Part shown: positions 1 through 9,383 of the stretch, piece by piece
Layout of the letters: each line of letters starts with the position of its first letter
Numbering within the stretch: position 1 is the first letter of the stretch
NCBI GenBank assembly: GCA_009602735.1
Contig: WELA01011341.1
Coordinates: 64,154-128,153 of the forward strand
Direction: 5' to 3'
DNA from: Mesotaenium endlicherianum
Taxonomy: Eukaryota > Streptophyta > Zygnematophyceae > Zygnematales > Mesotaeniaceae
DNA length: 64,000 nt
Notes under the pieces: generated by a model
What the model was told of the DNA's origin: nothing
What the model saw: only the letters and a program-made list of their open reading frames with translations
Databases searched by the model: none
Made by a program: the position numbers and the translations under genes

Positions 1-1351
1 GGGGGGGGAGGGGAGGAGAGGGAGACAGAAAGAAGGGAAACGAGAAAATATGAAAGGGCAAGGGGTCACGAAGGGGGCCTGCACCTCGAGGACGTGGAAG
101 CCGTAGAAGCAGTTCACAATGCCCAGCACGATGACGAGGTAGCCGCTGAAGTGGTGGTAGATGTTCCAGTACGTGCGAATGCCCGAGTCCTTCTTGGGCC
201 GGAAGATGAGCGCCGTGATCTGCACTCATGGCCGCGAGAGAGTGGTAGCGAGGGAGAGGGAGAGGGAGAAGAAAGAGAAAAAGGGAGAGTGGGAGAGGAG
301 AGGGGGAGAGAGGGAGAGAGGAGGGGAGAGAGAGGGAGACAGGGAAGGAGAGGGAGAGGACGGAGAGAGAGAGAGAGGGGGGCGCGTGGAGACACACAGC
401 ACACATCACCACCAAAGAGATCACTTGTCAGCGTAAGCGCATCTAGATTGTGTATGCGTGTGTGTGGGCGTGTGAGTGCAATCGTGAGGATATGCGTGAG
501 AGTCTTACGGGTCAGTACACTTCCCACCTCACCAGCGAATATGCTCACGGGGTTACGGCTGCGCCTGCATCAAGCACCAAGTACAGCACCATATGCTGCA
601 GCCGAATACACACGTGCGTGGCAGGCAAGCGCGAGGGAGCGGATAACGCACACATGCATGCCCCCGCTTCCTTCATGCCCTCGGCGGCTCTTGGGCGGAC
701 GAGCTAGAAGAGATGGAACACGACCAGTGGAGCTCGAAAGGACCCTCACACAGGATCTGCAAGAAAGAGGAAGCAGGAGGGCGCTCGATTGCAGCAGCGC
801 CTCTGTGATGGCCCCCGAGAAAGTCGCTCGAGTGGCAGGCCAGCACTCTCGCGCAGCATCGCGCGCAGTCTGTAATTCTCGCTCGCCGGCATGCTTACAT
901 AGATTCGAGAATGACGCCAGACGGACACACAGACACATGCAAGCACGCGTGTGCCCTGCAGGCGAAGGAGAGGAGGAGCGAGAGGACAGGGACGACAAGG
1001 AGGAGGAGGAGGTGGAGGAGGAGACGAGAGGATGAGATCGATGCTTTCACCCAACAGTCTGCTCACCCAATCGCCCTCCTCGAACAGTCCGCTTCTGCTG
1101 ACAGGATCTGCCGTGGCTAATGTATGAGTAATATTTCTACATTTATTTATATATATATACGTATATATACACACACAAATATGCATACATTTGTGCTTGC
1201 CCACCGTGTAGACTCCTTTTCTCCTCCATCGAAGGGCCAATGCACTCACTCAATGTATTCAGTGAAATTTGATATACATGCAATTTTGAAACAATATGGA
1301 TACATATATGTACGTCGTGTTATATGGGCAACACCTATACCATTGTGTGTG

Positions 1352-1437
<86 letters not shown>

Positions 1438-1438
1438 N

Positions 1439-1476
<38 letters not shown>

Positions 1477-4474
1477 ATTGGTTGACCTCTCCCCTCTCTC
1501 CTCCTCAGTACAAGCAGGCGACTGTCAGGTTGGCAGGAACGCTTTCAGATTTTCTTTCAGAACAGAGAGAGGGCCGTCCCTCAAAGGATGGCAAGACCTG
1601 CCAGACAACCCTGCGAGCGGCTGGCTGGCTGGCTGGCTCGCTGGCTGGCAACTTCTGCTGTCTGAGTTTGGGAACCCCCTCCCCTGCCTGACTCCTACAC
1701 GTCGGACCAGAAGGCTGCCTGTCGTCAACTATTTGGACATGCTTCATTTCAAACTGCCTCCTTTCAGAGGGCCGCATTCACTTGAGATGGCCATTCCCAG
1801 TGCACCACTACGGGCCAAAAAGACCACCACTTTCAATACTATATTATTTTGACAATAGTCCGACACTGGTTACTGAACATATCACACTGGGCTGTGCTCC
1901 TCCCTTTCCTAACGACATGCTGCCGCCTCAGTGGAGTGTATCTGGAGTGGCGAGCACATGATGACGCAAACAGCCACGCCGACAACAGCCGTGGATGATG
2001 GCCGCAGGGTGAAGGGAAGGAGAGGCGGAGGGTGAAGAGAGGGAGGAGGGTAGAGGAAGAGGAGGAGGGGGAGGGGGAGGGGGAGGAGGGGAAATACTTG
2101 TAGCGCGGCAAAGACGAGTACAATGAGCTGATATTCCAAGAGAGCAGGGGGTGGGAGAGAGGCGAGGAGGTGGAGGGCGAGAAGAGGGGAGGTGGAGGGG
2201 AGGGTTACCTGGAGGGTGGCAAAGACGAAGATGGCGATGCCGAGGTTGCGGTGCGTGAGGCGCTCCACCACGTCCCAGTCGATGAGCTTCACGCCGTACG
2301 CGAAGCCGACCACGCCCAGGATGTACCCCGTGAGCTGCACGGGCATGTGGCAGTAGAACCAGAGCGCGGGCGAGAAGGGGCGCACGTAGCGCGGGAAGAA
2401 GGCGCCCAGCGGCACCAGGAAGCCCCACGACACCGCGTTCAGCACGCCGTGCGTCTGCACACACACACACACACACACACATGCACACACGCACACACAC
2501 ACATGCACGCAGAGAGATTGTCAGTTGGTACAACATCGCGTGAGCTCAGCGCGCCGTGCGCGTGCACGCACGTGGTACGCACACCCCCGCGCTCCCGGTT
2601 TGGCCCAGCAGGCGCGGAAGGTGCCGTGGAAAGGGCGGGGAAGAGAGCGCAGTTCAGAGAGAGGAAGAGAGAGAGATAGCGAGCCAGAGAGAGGGAGATG
2701 GAGAAGGCGAGGAAGGGAGAGAGAGATAGAGAGAGAGAGAAAGGGGGAGAGACAGTGGCGAATGAGTCTCACAGAGGATCCAGGCCTCCGTTGACGCCCC
2801 CGTCGGTGGCCATGGCGTACACGGCCAGCAGAAAGGCCGCCCCCCAGCTGCCGACGGCCCGGGCGGCAGAGATGTCAAAGAGCGCCGCCCGGCTGGGCAG
2901 CACGGACTCGAAGCGCGTGGCCACGCCCAGGCAGCCCAGCCAGCCCGAGGGGNGGGGGGGGGAGGGAGAAATCGAAGGGGGGGGAGAGAGAATGTGCATT
3001 CCAGTCAGTCCAAATGCGCAAGCCCGCAGAGCTGCCGGCGGGCCGCCAGGCGGGTTAAGGAAGCTGAGAAGCAGACAGCTGCTCTTCCAAGTGGAGCTGG
3101 TCGCTCAGGCGGCAGGAGCCTTGCCTTCAAGGACTCTGAACACATGGCAGAGGCGAAGGTAGAGGGGCTGGAGACCATTCAAAGCACATGAGAAGTTCCC
3201 CAACAAAGGGCGAATCACCAAAGAAATCACTGATCTGAGATCTACAGGCGTGGACAAGCAAGGAGCACCCCATTACAAAAAGCAGGCGCGATGCCAGGTC
3301 CTAGGTAGGCTCCTAGGCTAGGGCTAGGCTAGGCTAGGCTAGGCAAGGGCTAGGCTGAGCCTGTGCATGGAGTCGGTTAACATGTAACATGAACGATGTT
3401 ATACGTGACGTATAATAGCACGCATCGACTGTCTGCCTTCATTTCGCTAGCTTAGAGAGTCAATGGCCTTCATGAATGCAGGTTTTCATGTGGTAGCGCT
3501 TCCGATACAGACGCCTGCGTGGGATTCTTGAAACCAGAGAAAGGGCAGAAGGACTCGACGCTTGCGCACAAAACGACAAACGTTTGTGTGCACACCTGAA
3601 ATGATATTACTAGCCCTACTAACTTCTTAGCAACTCTCTTGCGCCGAAGCTTTCAGAAATGAGACTTGAATCAACGCTGACGATGCTACATGTGTCTCCC
3701 ATAGAAAGGCAGGAGCGTTAGACAGTACGAACACGAGAATGTTGCAAGTGCACGAGCTACTATTGCACGACGAGACATTGCACACGCCTTGCATGCTACT
3801 TCGTCACTCTCCACAGAGACAAGCAGGCTTAGATTGAAGCAGGCACGTGCTTCCTGGCACTACGTGAGACTCACACGTGTCAGCACAAGCGCGCATGCGC
3901 ACAAGGAGAGACACAGGAAGAGAGGGAAAGGGGGGGGCGGGGACGGGGGTGAGGGGAGGGTGAGACAGCAAAGGGGAGGGAGAACGAGCGAGAGGGAGGC
4001 AGAGAATGGGAAGGGGGGGAAGAATTGGGGAGAGGGGCGTGAGGGGGATGGATGGAGGTGATTAAGAAAGAGGGGAAGGAGGAGGGGGGGGAGGGAGACA
4101 TAGACTGAGCAAAGAAACCCGGCGAGCAGTCGCGAAGTGTGCTTCTGCCAGGCCATGCCAGATCGCATTCTTTGCGCGAGCAGGAGAGGAGACACAACAA
4201 GGACCGGATCTGGCTCGGGAGCCAATCCAAATCCAGAGCAGAGCAAGAACTAAGCCAGCACGACGAGCCCATAGTAGGCAGGCAAAAGGGGCATGCTTTG
4301 ACCACTCAGCCGAGCCCTGAACCTGAGCCGGACCTGGCTCACAGCAGCTCGGGTTGCGCGCACACGTCGGCGGCGCGCAGAGCCCATACACCTCTCAATA
4401 ATGACAGCTGCCATCGGCAAGTGCGAGGGCACAACGAGTGCACACACGCCTGCGTCGGATGCTACAACCGCTAC

Positions 4475-4521
<47 letters not shown>

Positions 4522-4522
4522 N

Positions 4523-4593
<71 letters not shown>

Positions 4594-5649
4594 CAACCAA
4601 TAGACAAGCAGCTGAGCCAGACCCTGCAGCTGCGGGCAGGCAGCTGGCCCCACACGATACAGACAGCTGGAAGCGGCACAAGAGACATGTGCCTGGTCCC
4701 TTGGAGGAGGGGGGGTTACCAGAAGTCTGACACTTGGCAGACAACATACTGAGGGCATTCACCGAGTGCGTCTACCTCTCTAAGTAGAGCATGTAGAAAT
4801 CAGCCGCCTCGCATACCATGACATCATGCTGTTGCCAAACGGAACAGCCCTGCCTCATATGAAACAGCGGAGCCATGGCCACGAAGAGCTCCCTCACACA
4901 AGCGCCTCTGCTTCGAGGCGTGCCTAGCGAGCTCACACAGGCAGACGACGTTGCATCGTGCTGGATAGTCACAGAGCTCACGCGTGCAGAGGCAGGGGGA
5001 GGAGAGAAGGAAGGCAGGGAGCTCTCACGTTCTTGAAGTCCCTGTGGCCGCTGGAGGCCGCGCCCGCCTGGCCGCTCAGGAAGTTGACAGGTGCCCCGAA
5101 GTTGTTGGCCGGGTTGTGCGGTCTGAGCGCTCCCGAGGTGGCATCGGCGCCAGGGCCCTTGCCCCACACTTGGTAGATCTGGGGGTTGGAGTTTAGGCGG
5201 ACGACGAGCTGGATCTTGAAGAGGTTGCCGCTGTCCGTGATCTCGCATGCCACCTGGGAGACGTTCAGGCTGCCACCTGGGTTGGTGGGAGAGGCGAAGT
5301 AGTCCCCCAGCTTGTACTGCTTGACGAGGGCGCCCTGCCCGTCGGCAGAAGGGTAGCAGACGAGAGCACTTGACCCCGGCATTTTCCCGTTGTCTGAAAC
5401 TCCCCAGGCCACCCATCCGTTGGCACTCTGAGGGGTGTTCTCAAAGTGCAGAGACAGGACCCCGTCGGCAGTCCAGTTCCACGCAATGCTACCACTAAGT
5501 GCCAGAGAGGAGCACAGGCTGTATGTTTTCGTCTGGCCGTTGAAGGTTACTATATTTTGACAAGCGGGGTCAGCTGCCCTTGCTGAGAGCACTCCGCAAA
5601 GGACGAAGAGGCCCAAAATAATGGTGGAACCCGACTGTTGGACAGCCAT
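1..5649 (-). CDS. DOMON-cytochrome b561 protein, exons 1-3 (3' end beyond window)
   Basis: Likely transmembrane ascorbate-dependent oxidoreductase of the plant CYB561-DOMON family, which moves electrons across the plasma membrane to the apoplast. Exons, read on the minus strand: 5649-5029 (207 aa: signal peptide about 1-25, DOMON about 28-190), 2454-2209 (82 aa) and 219-85 (45 aa). All junctions are GT-AG and phase 0, and joining them gives the family-typical DOMON to b561 transition. The b561 histidines are visible: THGVLNA, WFYCHMP and LTHRNLG in exon 2, YHHFSGY in exon 3. In DOMON, Met90 and His178 sit near the positions that bind heme in AIR12 (known family; my alignment is by eye). N58 and N129 are glycosylation sequons. 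I start at the ATG of 5649 because the GTG nine bases upstream is not a eukaryotic start. At least one 3' exon lies left of the window. No TATA box was recognised upstream. Confidence 0.9.
85..219 (-). CDS. Exon 3: cytochrome b561, fourth histidine
   Basis: Encodes 45 residues starting ITALIFRPKKDSGIRTYWN, then YHHFSGYLVIVLGIVNCFYG, matching the b561 region with the last heme histidine. The acceptor is GTGCAG|ATCACG, the donor CTCGAG|GTGCAG. The following exon is outside the window. Confidence 0.85.
1351..1471 (+). repeat. (GA)n microsatellite in intron 2
   Basis: About 120 bp of nearly pure GA on the plus strand, broken by one N at 1438. It lies in intron 2 (220-2208) of the b561 gene, so the pre-mRNA carries (UC)n here. 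The rest of this intron has more purine-rich sequence (about 240-380 and 1970-2200) and a GGCT tetranucleotide run near 1620-1650. Confidence 0.97.
2209..2454 (-). CDS. Exon 2: cytochrome b561 core
   Basis: Encodes 82 residues from THGVLNAVSWG to FVFATLQ, covering the first b561 helices and three of the four expected histidine ligands. The acceptor is TGCAG|ACGCAC after a long GT repeat; the donor is CTCCAG|GTAACC. It joins exon 1 and exon 3 in phase 0. Its third positions are strongly GC-rich. Confidence 0.88.
2458..2512 (+). repeat. (CA)n tract at the exon 2 acceptor
   Basis: An alternating CA/GT tract lies directly against the exon 2 acceptor; in the transcript it is a GU repeat where a polypyrimidine tract would be expected. 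It is interrupted by ATGC and ACGC steps. Confidence 0.9.
2769..2950 (-). other. Coding-like island inside intron 1
   Basis: The minus strand stays open from about 2950 to a stop near 2769, reading GWLGCLGVATRFESVLPSR and then AARAVGSWGAAFLLAVYAMA, with GC-rich third positions and one hydrophobic segment. A possible donor (CTCT|GTGAGA) follows. No clear acceptor precedes it except an AG inside the open stretch. It does not match the DOMON-b561 layout. It could be an alternative exon, a relic of another gene, or chance in GC-rich DNA. I do not recognise it. Confidence 0.3.
3300..3360 (+). repeat. GGCTA short tandem repeat
   Basis: Several copies of a GGCTA unit with GGGCTA variants, inside intron 1. 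Simple minisatellite; the unit is not a plant telomere repeat. Confidence 0.8.
4475..4592 (+). repeat. (CT)n microsatellite in intron 1
   Basis: About 118 bp of CT on the plus strand, broken by one N at 4522, inside intron 1 (2455-5028). The pre-mRNA reads (GA)n here, complementary to the run in intron 2. Confidence 0.97.
5029..5649 (-). CDS. Exon 1: signal peptide and DOMON domain
   Basis: Starts at ATG 5649 with a hydrophobic leader (IILGLFVLCGV) and a probable cleavage after SARA. The DOMON core includes GWVAWGVSDNGKMPGSSAL and IQLVVRLNSNPQIYQVWG. Four cysteines (30, 46, 98, 135) could form disulfides in the apoplast. The exon ends GAAC|GTGAGA at 5029. Low-complexity GC-rich sequence follows, so the donor is the natural end of coding. 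Confidence 0.88.
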
Positions 5650-8600
5650 TGCGAGCACGAGCGTTCACTTGGTGTCTACCAGGATGTAAGTCCTAGGGAG
5701 CAGGACGGTGCAAACATGCGTTAGCGTTCAAATGCACATGTAGGGAGCCTCAGCCAGAGGCAGTGGCAGGACAAGGCAGGTTTGAATGTCACAGTTCATA
5801 CGGCTAGGGACTGTTTCATGAGGCTACTGACCACTATTGACAGCAAGATGTCGAATTGCATACGATTGTACAGTGTCACTTTTATTTGCTAGCTTCGGGG
5901 AAGAGGGGGTTTGGTCAAATCATACTAGCAGAAGGCGAATTTTGCTAGGCCACTGCAGGCCCCTGCCCACTCCCAGTCCAGGAGTACTCGAGAGAGAGGC
6001 ATCTGAGACCGGAAACCCGTGCGACCCTTGGGCCACCGTCACTGGAAGCACGCATGACGTACTCTTTGGGGGAGTCGCTACATACCATGCGCATCTTATG
6101 GAAAGTATGTTTTGGTACATTTGAAACATTGGACCCGGTTAATCTGTAATGATATGCTTTGTGCTCATATAAGTAAAACGTCTGCAGAAGTTAACCAGCG
6201 TTTGCAATGACCGCATGGAAAGAGCTACTTCTAGTCAGAAAAGTTCCTCTTTCTTGCCGTTCTACACCACTACGCGTACTGATTTCTATGTCGGTTTTAG
6301 TCGGTGAATCTGGACCTGGTCTCTGGTTCCGGACTGGTCCGGACTCTGTGGAGTCAACTTTGTGGAGCGCGTGAAAGCTACTCGTGCAGCTCAGTGCAGC
6401 TGCGTGCCGCAGATTGGCAGCGGCAGGCGCCAGTCATTAACCAGAGTCATTTAAGTGGAATTTCAGCGGATTAGACCGTATTTAAGAGTGCATAACAATG
6501 CTGCCGCCCTCTCTGATCTTGCCTTCACAAAAGGTGAGAAACTGACAAGAACAGTAGTCCGGTTTGGTCCGGTTTCCTATTTCTGCCTTCGGGCTTGTCA
6601 TTGTATTCCCTTGTCATAAGAATCGTAAGCGCGACTTGGGCATGCAGTGCAGTATTCGGCGGCTAGATTCCTAGTTGGTGTTTACTCACAAAGAACTTGA
6701 ACGCACTTCACTCAGGAATATTCGGTTTTCCTTTGGCGACTGTAAAGTTACCTGCAACCACCAGCAACATCATGGCAATCCTTGATAAACCACCTCAATC
6801 TATACCGTTTTGCGAGTTCATTATCCTGTGTTCCACCCTTGACAGTACAGCTTGTCATAGAATGTGCAGATTCGTGCAGATTTGCGTACAAATGGGGCCA
6901 CAAAGAGCAACAGATAGCTGTCTACCAAGTTAGCCCGGGACAGGCCAAATTACCTGTACCTATCAGGGCCCACCCTGTTTGTTGCACTTTGAAGCTTCGA
7001 AGCACATAGATGTTCGAACTTCGGAAGTATAGCCCGCAATTGATTGCGCTTGAGCCCGGCTTGAGCATCACAACCAGGCCCCAGGATTCGACAAAGGTCG
7101 CGGATTTCGGGAAAAATTGGAAACATCCTCTGGCCAGCTCTGGGCAACGGTCAGGGTTTCGAGAACATCCGACAAAATTTGGTAGGATTTTTTTAATGGC
7201 GTAATGACATCCCACAACAATTTTTAGAGGAAAATATGAATTTTTTGGATTTTACGCGACATCCGCTCCCAATGACCAGGATTTCTTTCGACATAATCTG
7301 AGATTTTTCATGATTTTAAAACATCCAAAAAAGCAAATAACATAAAATTTATCTCGAATCCTGGGGCCTGATCGGACCCGACGAAATCGAGGGCAAATAG
7401 TCAAACTGTTTGCGGCAAATACTTTGACCGGCAACGGACTCCCGGCCACTCCCGAGTGATCCGACTGTTCCGACTGACCACGTCACACTCGAAGGTCTCA
7501 GGGTCCGGAACTACCGGGGCCAGCCGGGACAGACAGGGACTCATCTGTGGGGAAACTTGGCTACACAGTGTGGCAAAAAATGTTCGACGTGATCAATGTT
7601 CGCCGATTGGCGACTCACGAGGACGTGAAGTGATGACTGGCCCTTCTAATTGCTTCCTTACTACCCGACGAGAAGACGATGCGCCTCAGTGCGCCTACAG
7701 AGCTGTTATAGAAGTCTGTGTCTTATGGTCAAAGTCCAAGCACGCGCGCCCCAAGGACGTACAGCGCCTTGTCTTAAAGCCCTGATCAAGATTCGCACTC
7801 CCTTGTGCTCGCTCCTATTTACTCTTCTGATTCAGAAGTCCCGTGCCATATTAGGGTGCTATCCCATCAGCCGATCTTTCACGGCCTATAACGCTGCCTA
7901 AAAATTCCGTCGACTATCTTGCGTGTCGACTTGAAAATAACCAATCGAGGACTAGCACGCAAGCACATTCGAAGCTTCCTATTCTGCCAATCTGGCACTT
8001 GGGGCATTCCCTATATTTTGTCCCCTGGTCTCAGGTGTCTCAGGTGTGTATCTGTTGCCCCAGGTGCAGGTCTATGTTCCTATAGGTGATGTCGGTGGAC
8101 TTTCAGGGTCGTTAATGGAGAATGCACTCCGGTATGTTCTCAAACTGTTTCAAACACCTCCCTAAGCTTATTTTTTGTTCCGGTTGGGCGTCGGTCACAT
8201 GGCACACAAAAAAGAAGCACACGCCTACACACTTGACCACTGATGTTCGAGAATAGAATCAGACGTGGCATAGGTCGCTTGAATGGGATTGCGGTTCTAT
8301 TGCGCCGTCGACGCGCTTCCCTAAAGCTCAGGGAGGGCATTATTGACGAACGGTACGGTCCCATTGGAGCCTCCCTCGGAGGCCTAAGTAGGTTAAAGGG
8401 CAAAAAATCAGTTCTGCTGCGTCAGCACGCTTCGGCAACAAAGTGTGGAAACGCGACATAGGCCTCAACAGGACCGATTTGTCTTCCAATGGATGCCACC
8501 CTCGTCCACCCTTATTGCTCAGTACCGCCGACATGTTTGGTCACATTGTCGCGACAATTATCCGTTTGACGGTGTCGCACGCGCAGCGCAAGCTACGGCC

Positions 8601-9380
8601 ACCTAGTGCTGAAAGTCAACGTTGACTCACCGACCACTTGACTGATTACATCGCAGTCAGCGGTTATGGCGGCGTGAAGACCACTGGCAAGGGGTCAATT
8701 GCCCCACACCCAGGGATGGGGGGAGGTTTTGACAAGACAGCCGCGAGGCTAGGAGCTGGGGATCAGCAATGAGCCGCCCAGCAAGTACCAGGTCAGGTAC
8801 TGTGTGACTGGCAGATTAAGCCAGGTCATGGCTGCAATGCCAAGATAGGTTACGGCCGCCCGGTTGGGAAAACTTGAGCAAGTGGCATTTGCTTGCAAGC
8901 CGCTCAGGAATTCTTAGCCATGAGCCAATTAGGTGTGACTGCCAGCTGAGAAGCTAAGCAGCCACGCGCGACAGTCACAAGGTGTGCATGCATGTTGAGT
9001 GACTACGAGTTTGAGTTGAGCATGGCTAGGCAAAGGCGACATGCAGCTAAGTTGTGTGACTAAGCACGGCATTCTCGAAAGATGACGCTGTGTGGTGCCT
9101 GTGAAAGGCACGAATCTTGCCTGAGACATGTCATTCACTCGCACGCACCTTTGCCAAGAAGCAGAAGGAAAGAGAAGAAGGGCGCGAAGAAGAAGAAGGA
9201 GTTCCCAAGGCCACTGGAGGGCCAAAGCCTCACGCTTCTGACGACACCGAAGATTTGTTTCAGAGTTTTGTAAGCTGACTTGTGGAAGTTAAGCGAAAGC
9301 CTGAAGGGCGATTTTCTCTGAATCTGACGTTGCATGTCAAGCTGCTTAAAGTGTGATTTCTGCAAACTACAATTTGCTCA
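5650..9380. other. Gene-free region between b561 gene and element A
   Basis: No gene is supported here. All open frames are short and lack recognisable motifs or codon bias. It must contain the promoter of the b561 gene, near 5650-6100 on the minus strand, but no TATA box or other element stands out. Contents noted: CCGG-rich stretches around 6300-6570, the MITE candidate at 7075-7370, and loosely repeated GTGTGACTG-containing sequence at 8800-9060. Confidence 0.6.
7075..7370. mobile_element. MITE candidate with 17-bp terminal inverted repeats
   Basis: A 296-bp, AT-rich segment bounded by perfect 17-bp inverted repeats: CAGGCCCCAGGATTCGA at 7075-7091 and its reverse complement at 7354-7370. 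A second, shorter inverted pair lies inside (around TTTTTTGGAT and ATCCAAAAAA). The CAG start fits hAT-type termini. The flanking octamers ATCACAAC and ATCGGACC agree at only 5 of 8 positions, so a target duplication is weak. No coding capacity. Confidence 0.55.
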
Positions 9381-9383
9381 CCT

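Noticed and set aside
94-1035. Plus-strand open frames opposite the b561 exons (also 2170-2679)
   Set aside because: Shadows of the minus-strand exons and of GC-rich purine tracts; no domain, while the minus strand has b561 motifs and splice sites.
1124-1852. Long open frames of Arg-Glu or Ser-Leu repeats over the GA and CT tracts (also 4139-4762)
   Set aside because: They are translations of dinucleotide repeats inside introns, open in several frames on both strands, with no other coding signal.
3300-3360. Interstitial telomere repeat
   Set aside because: The unit is GGCTA, not TTTAGGG or TTAGGG.
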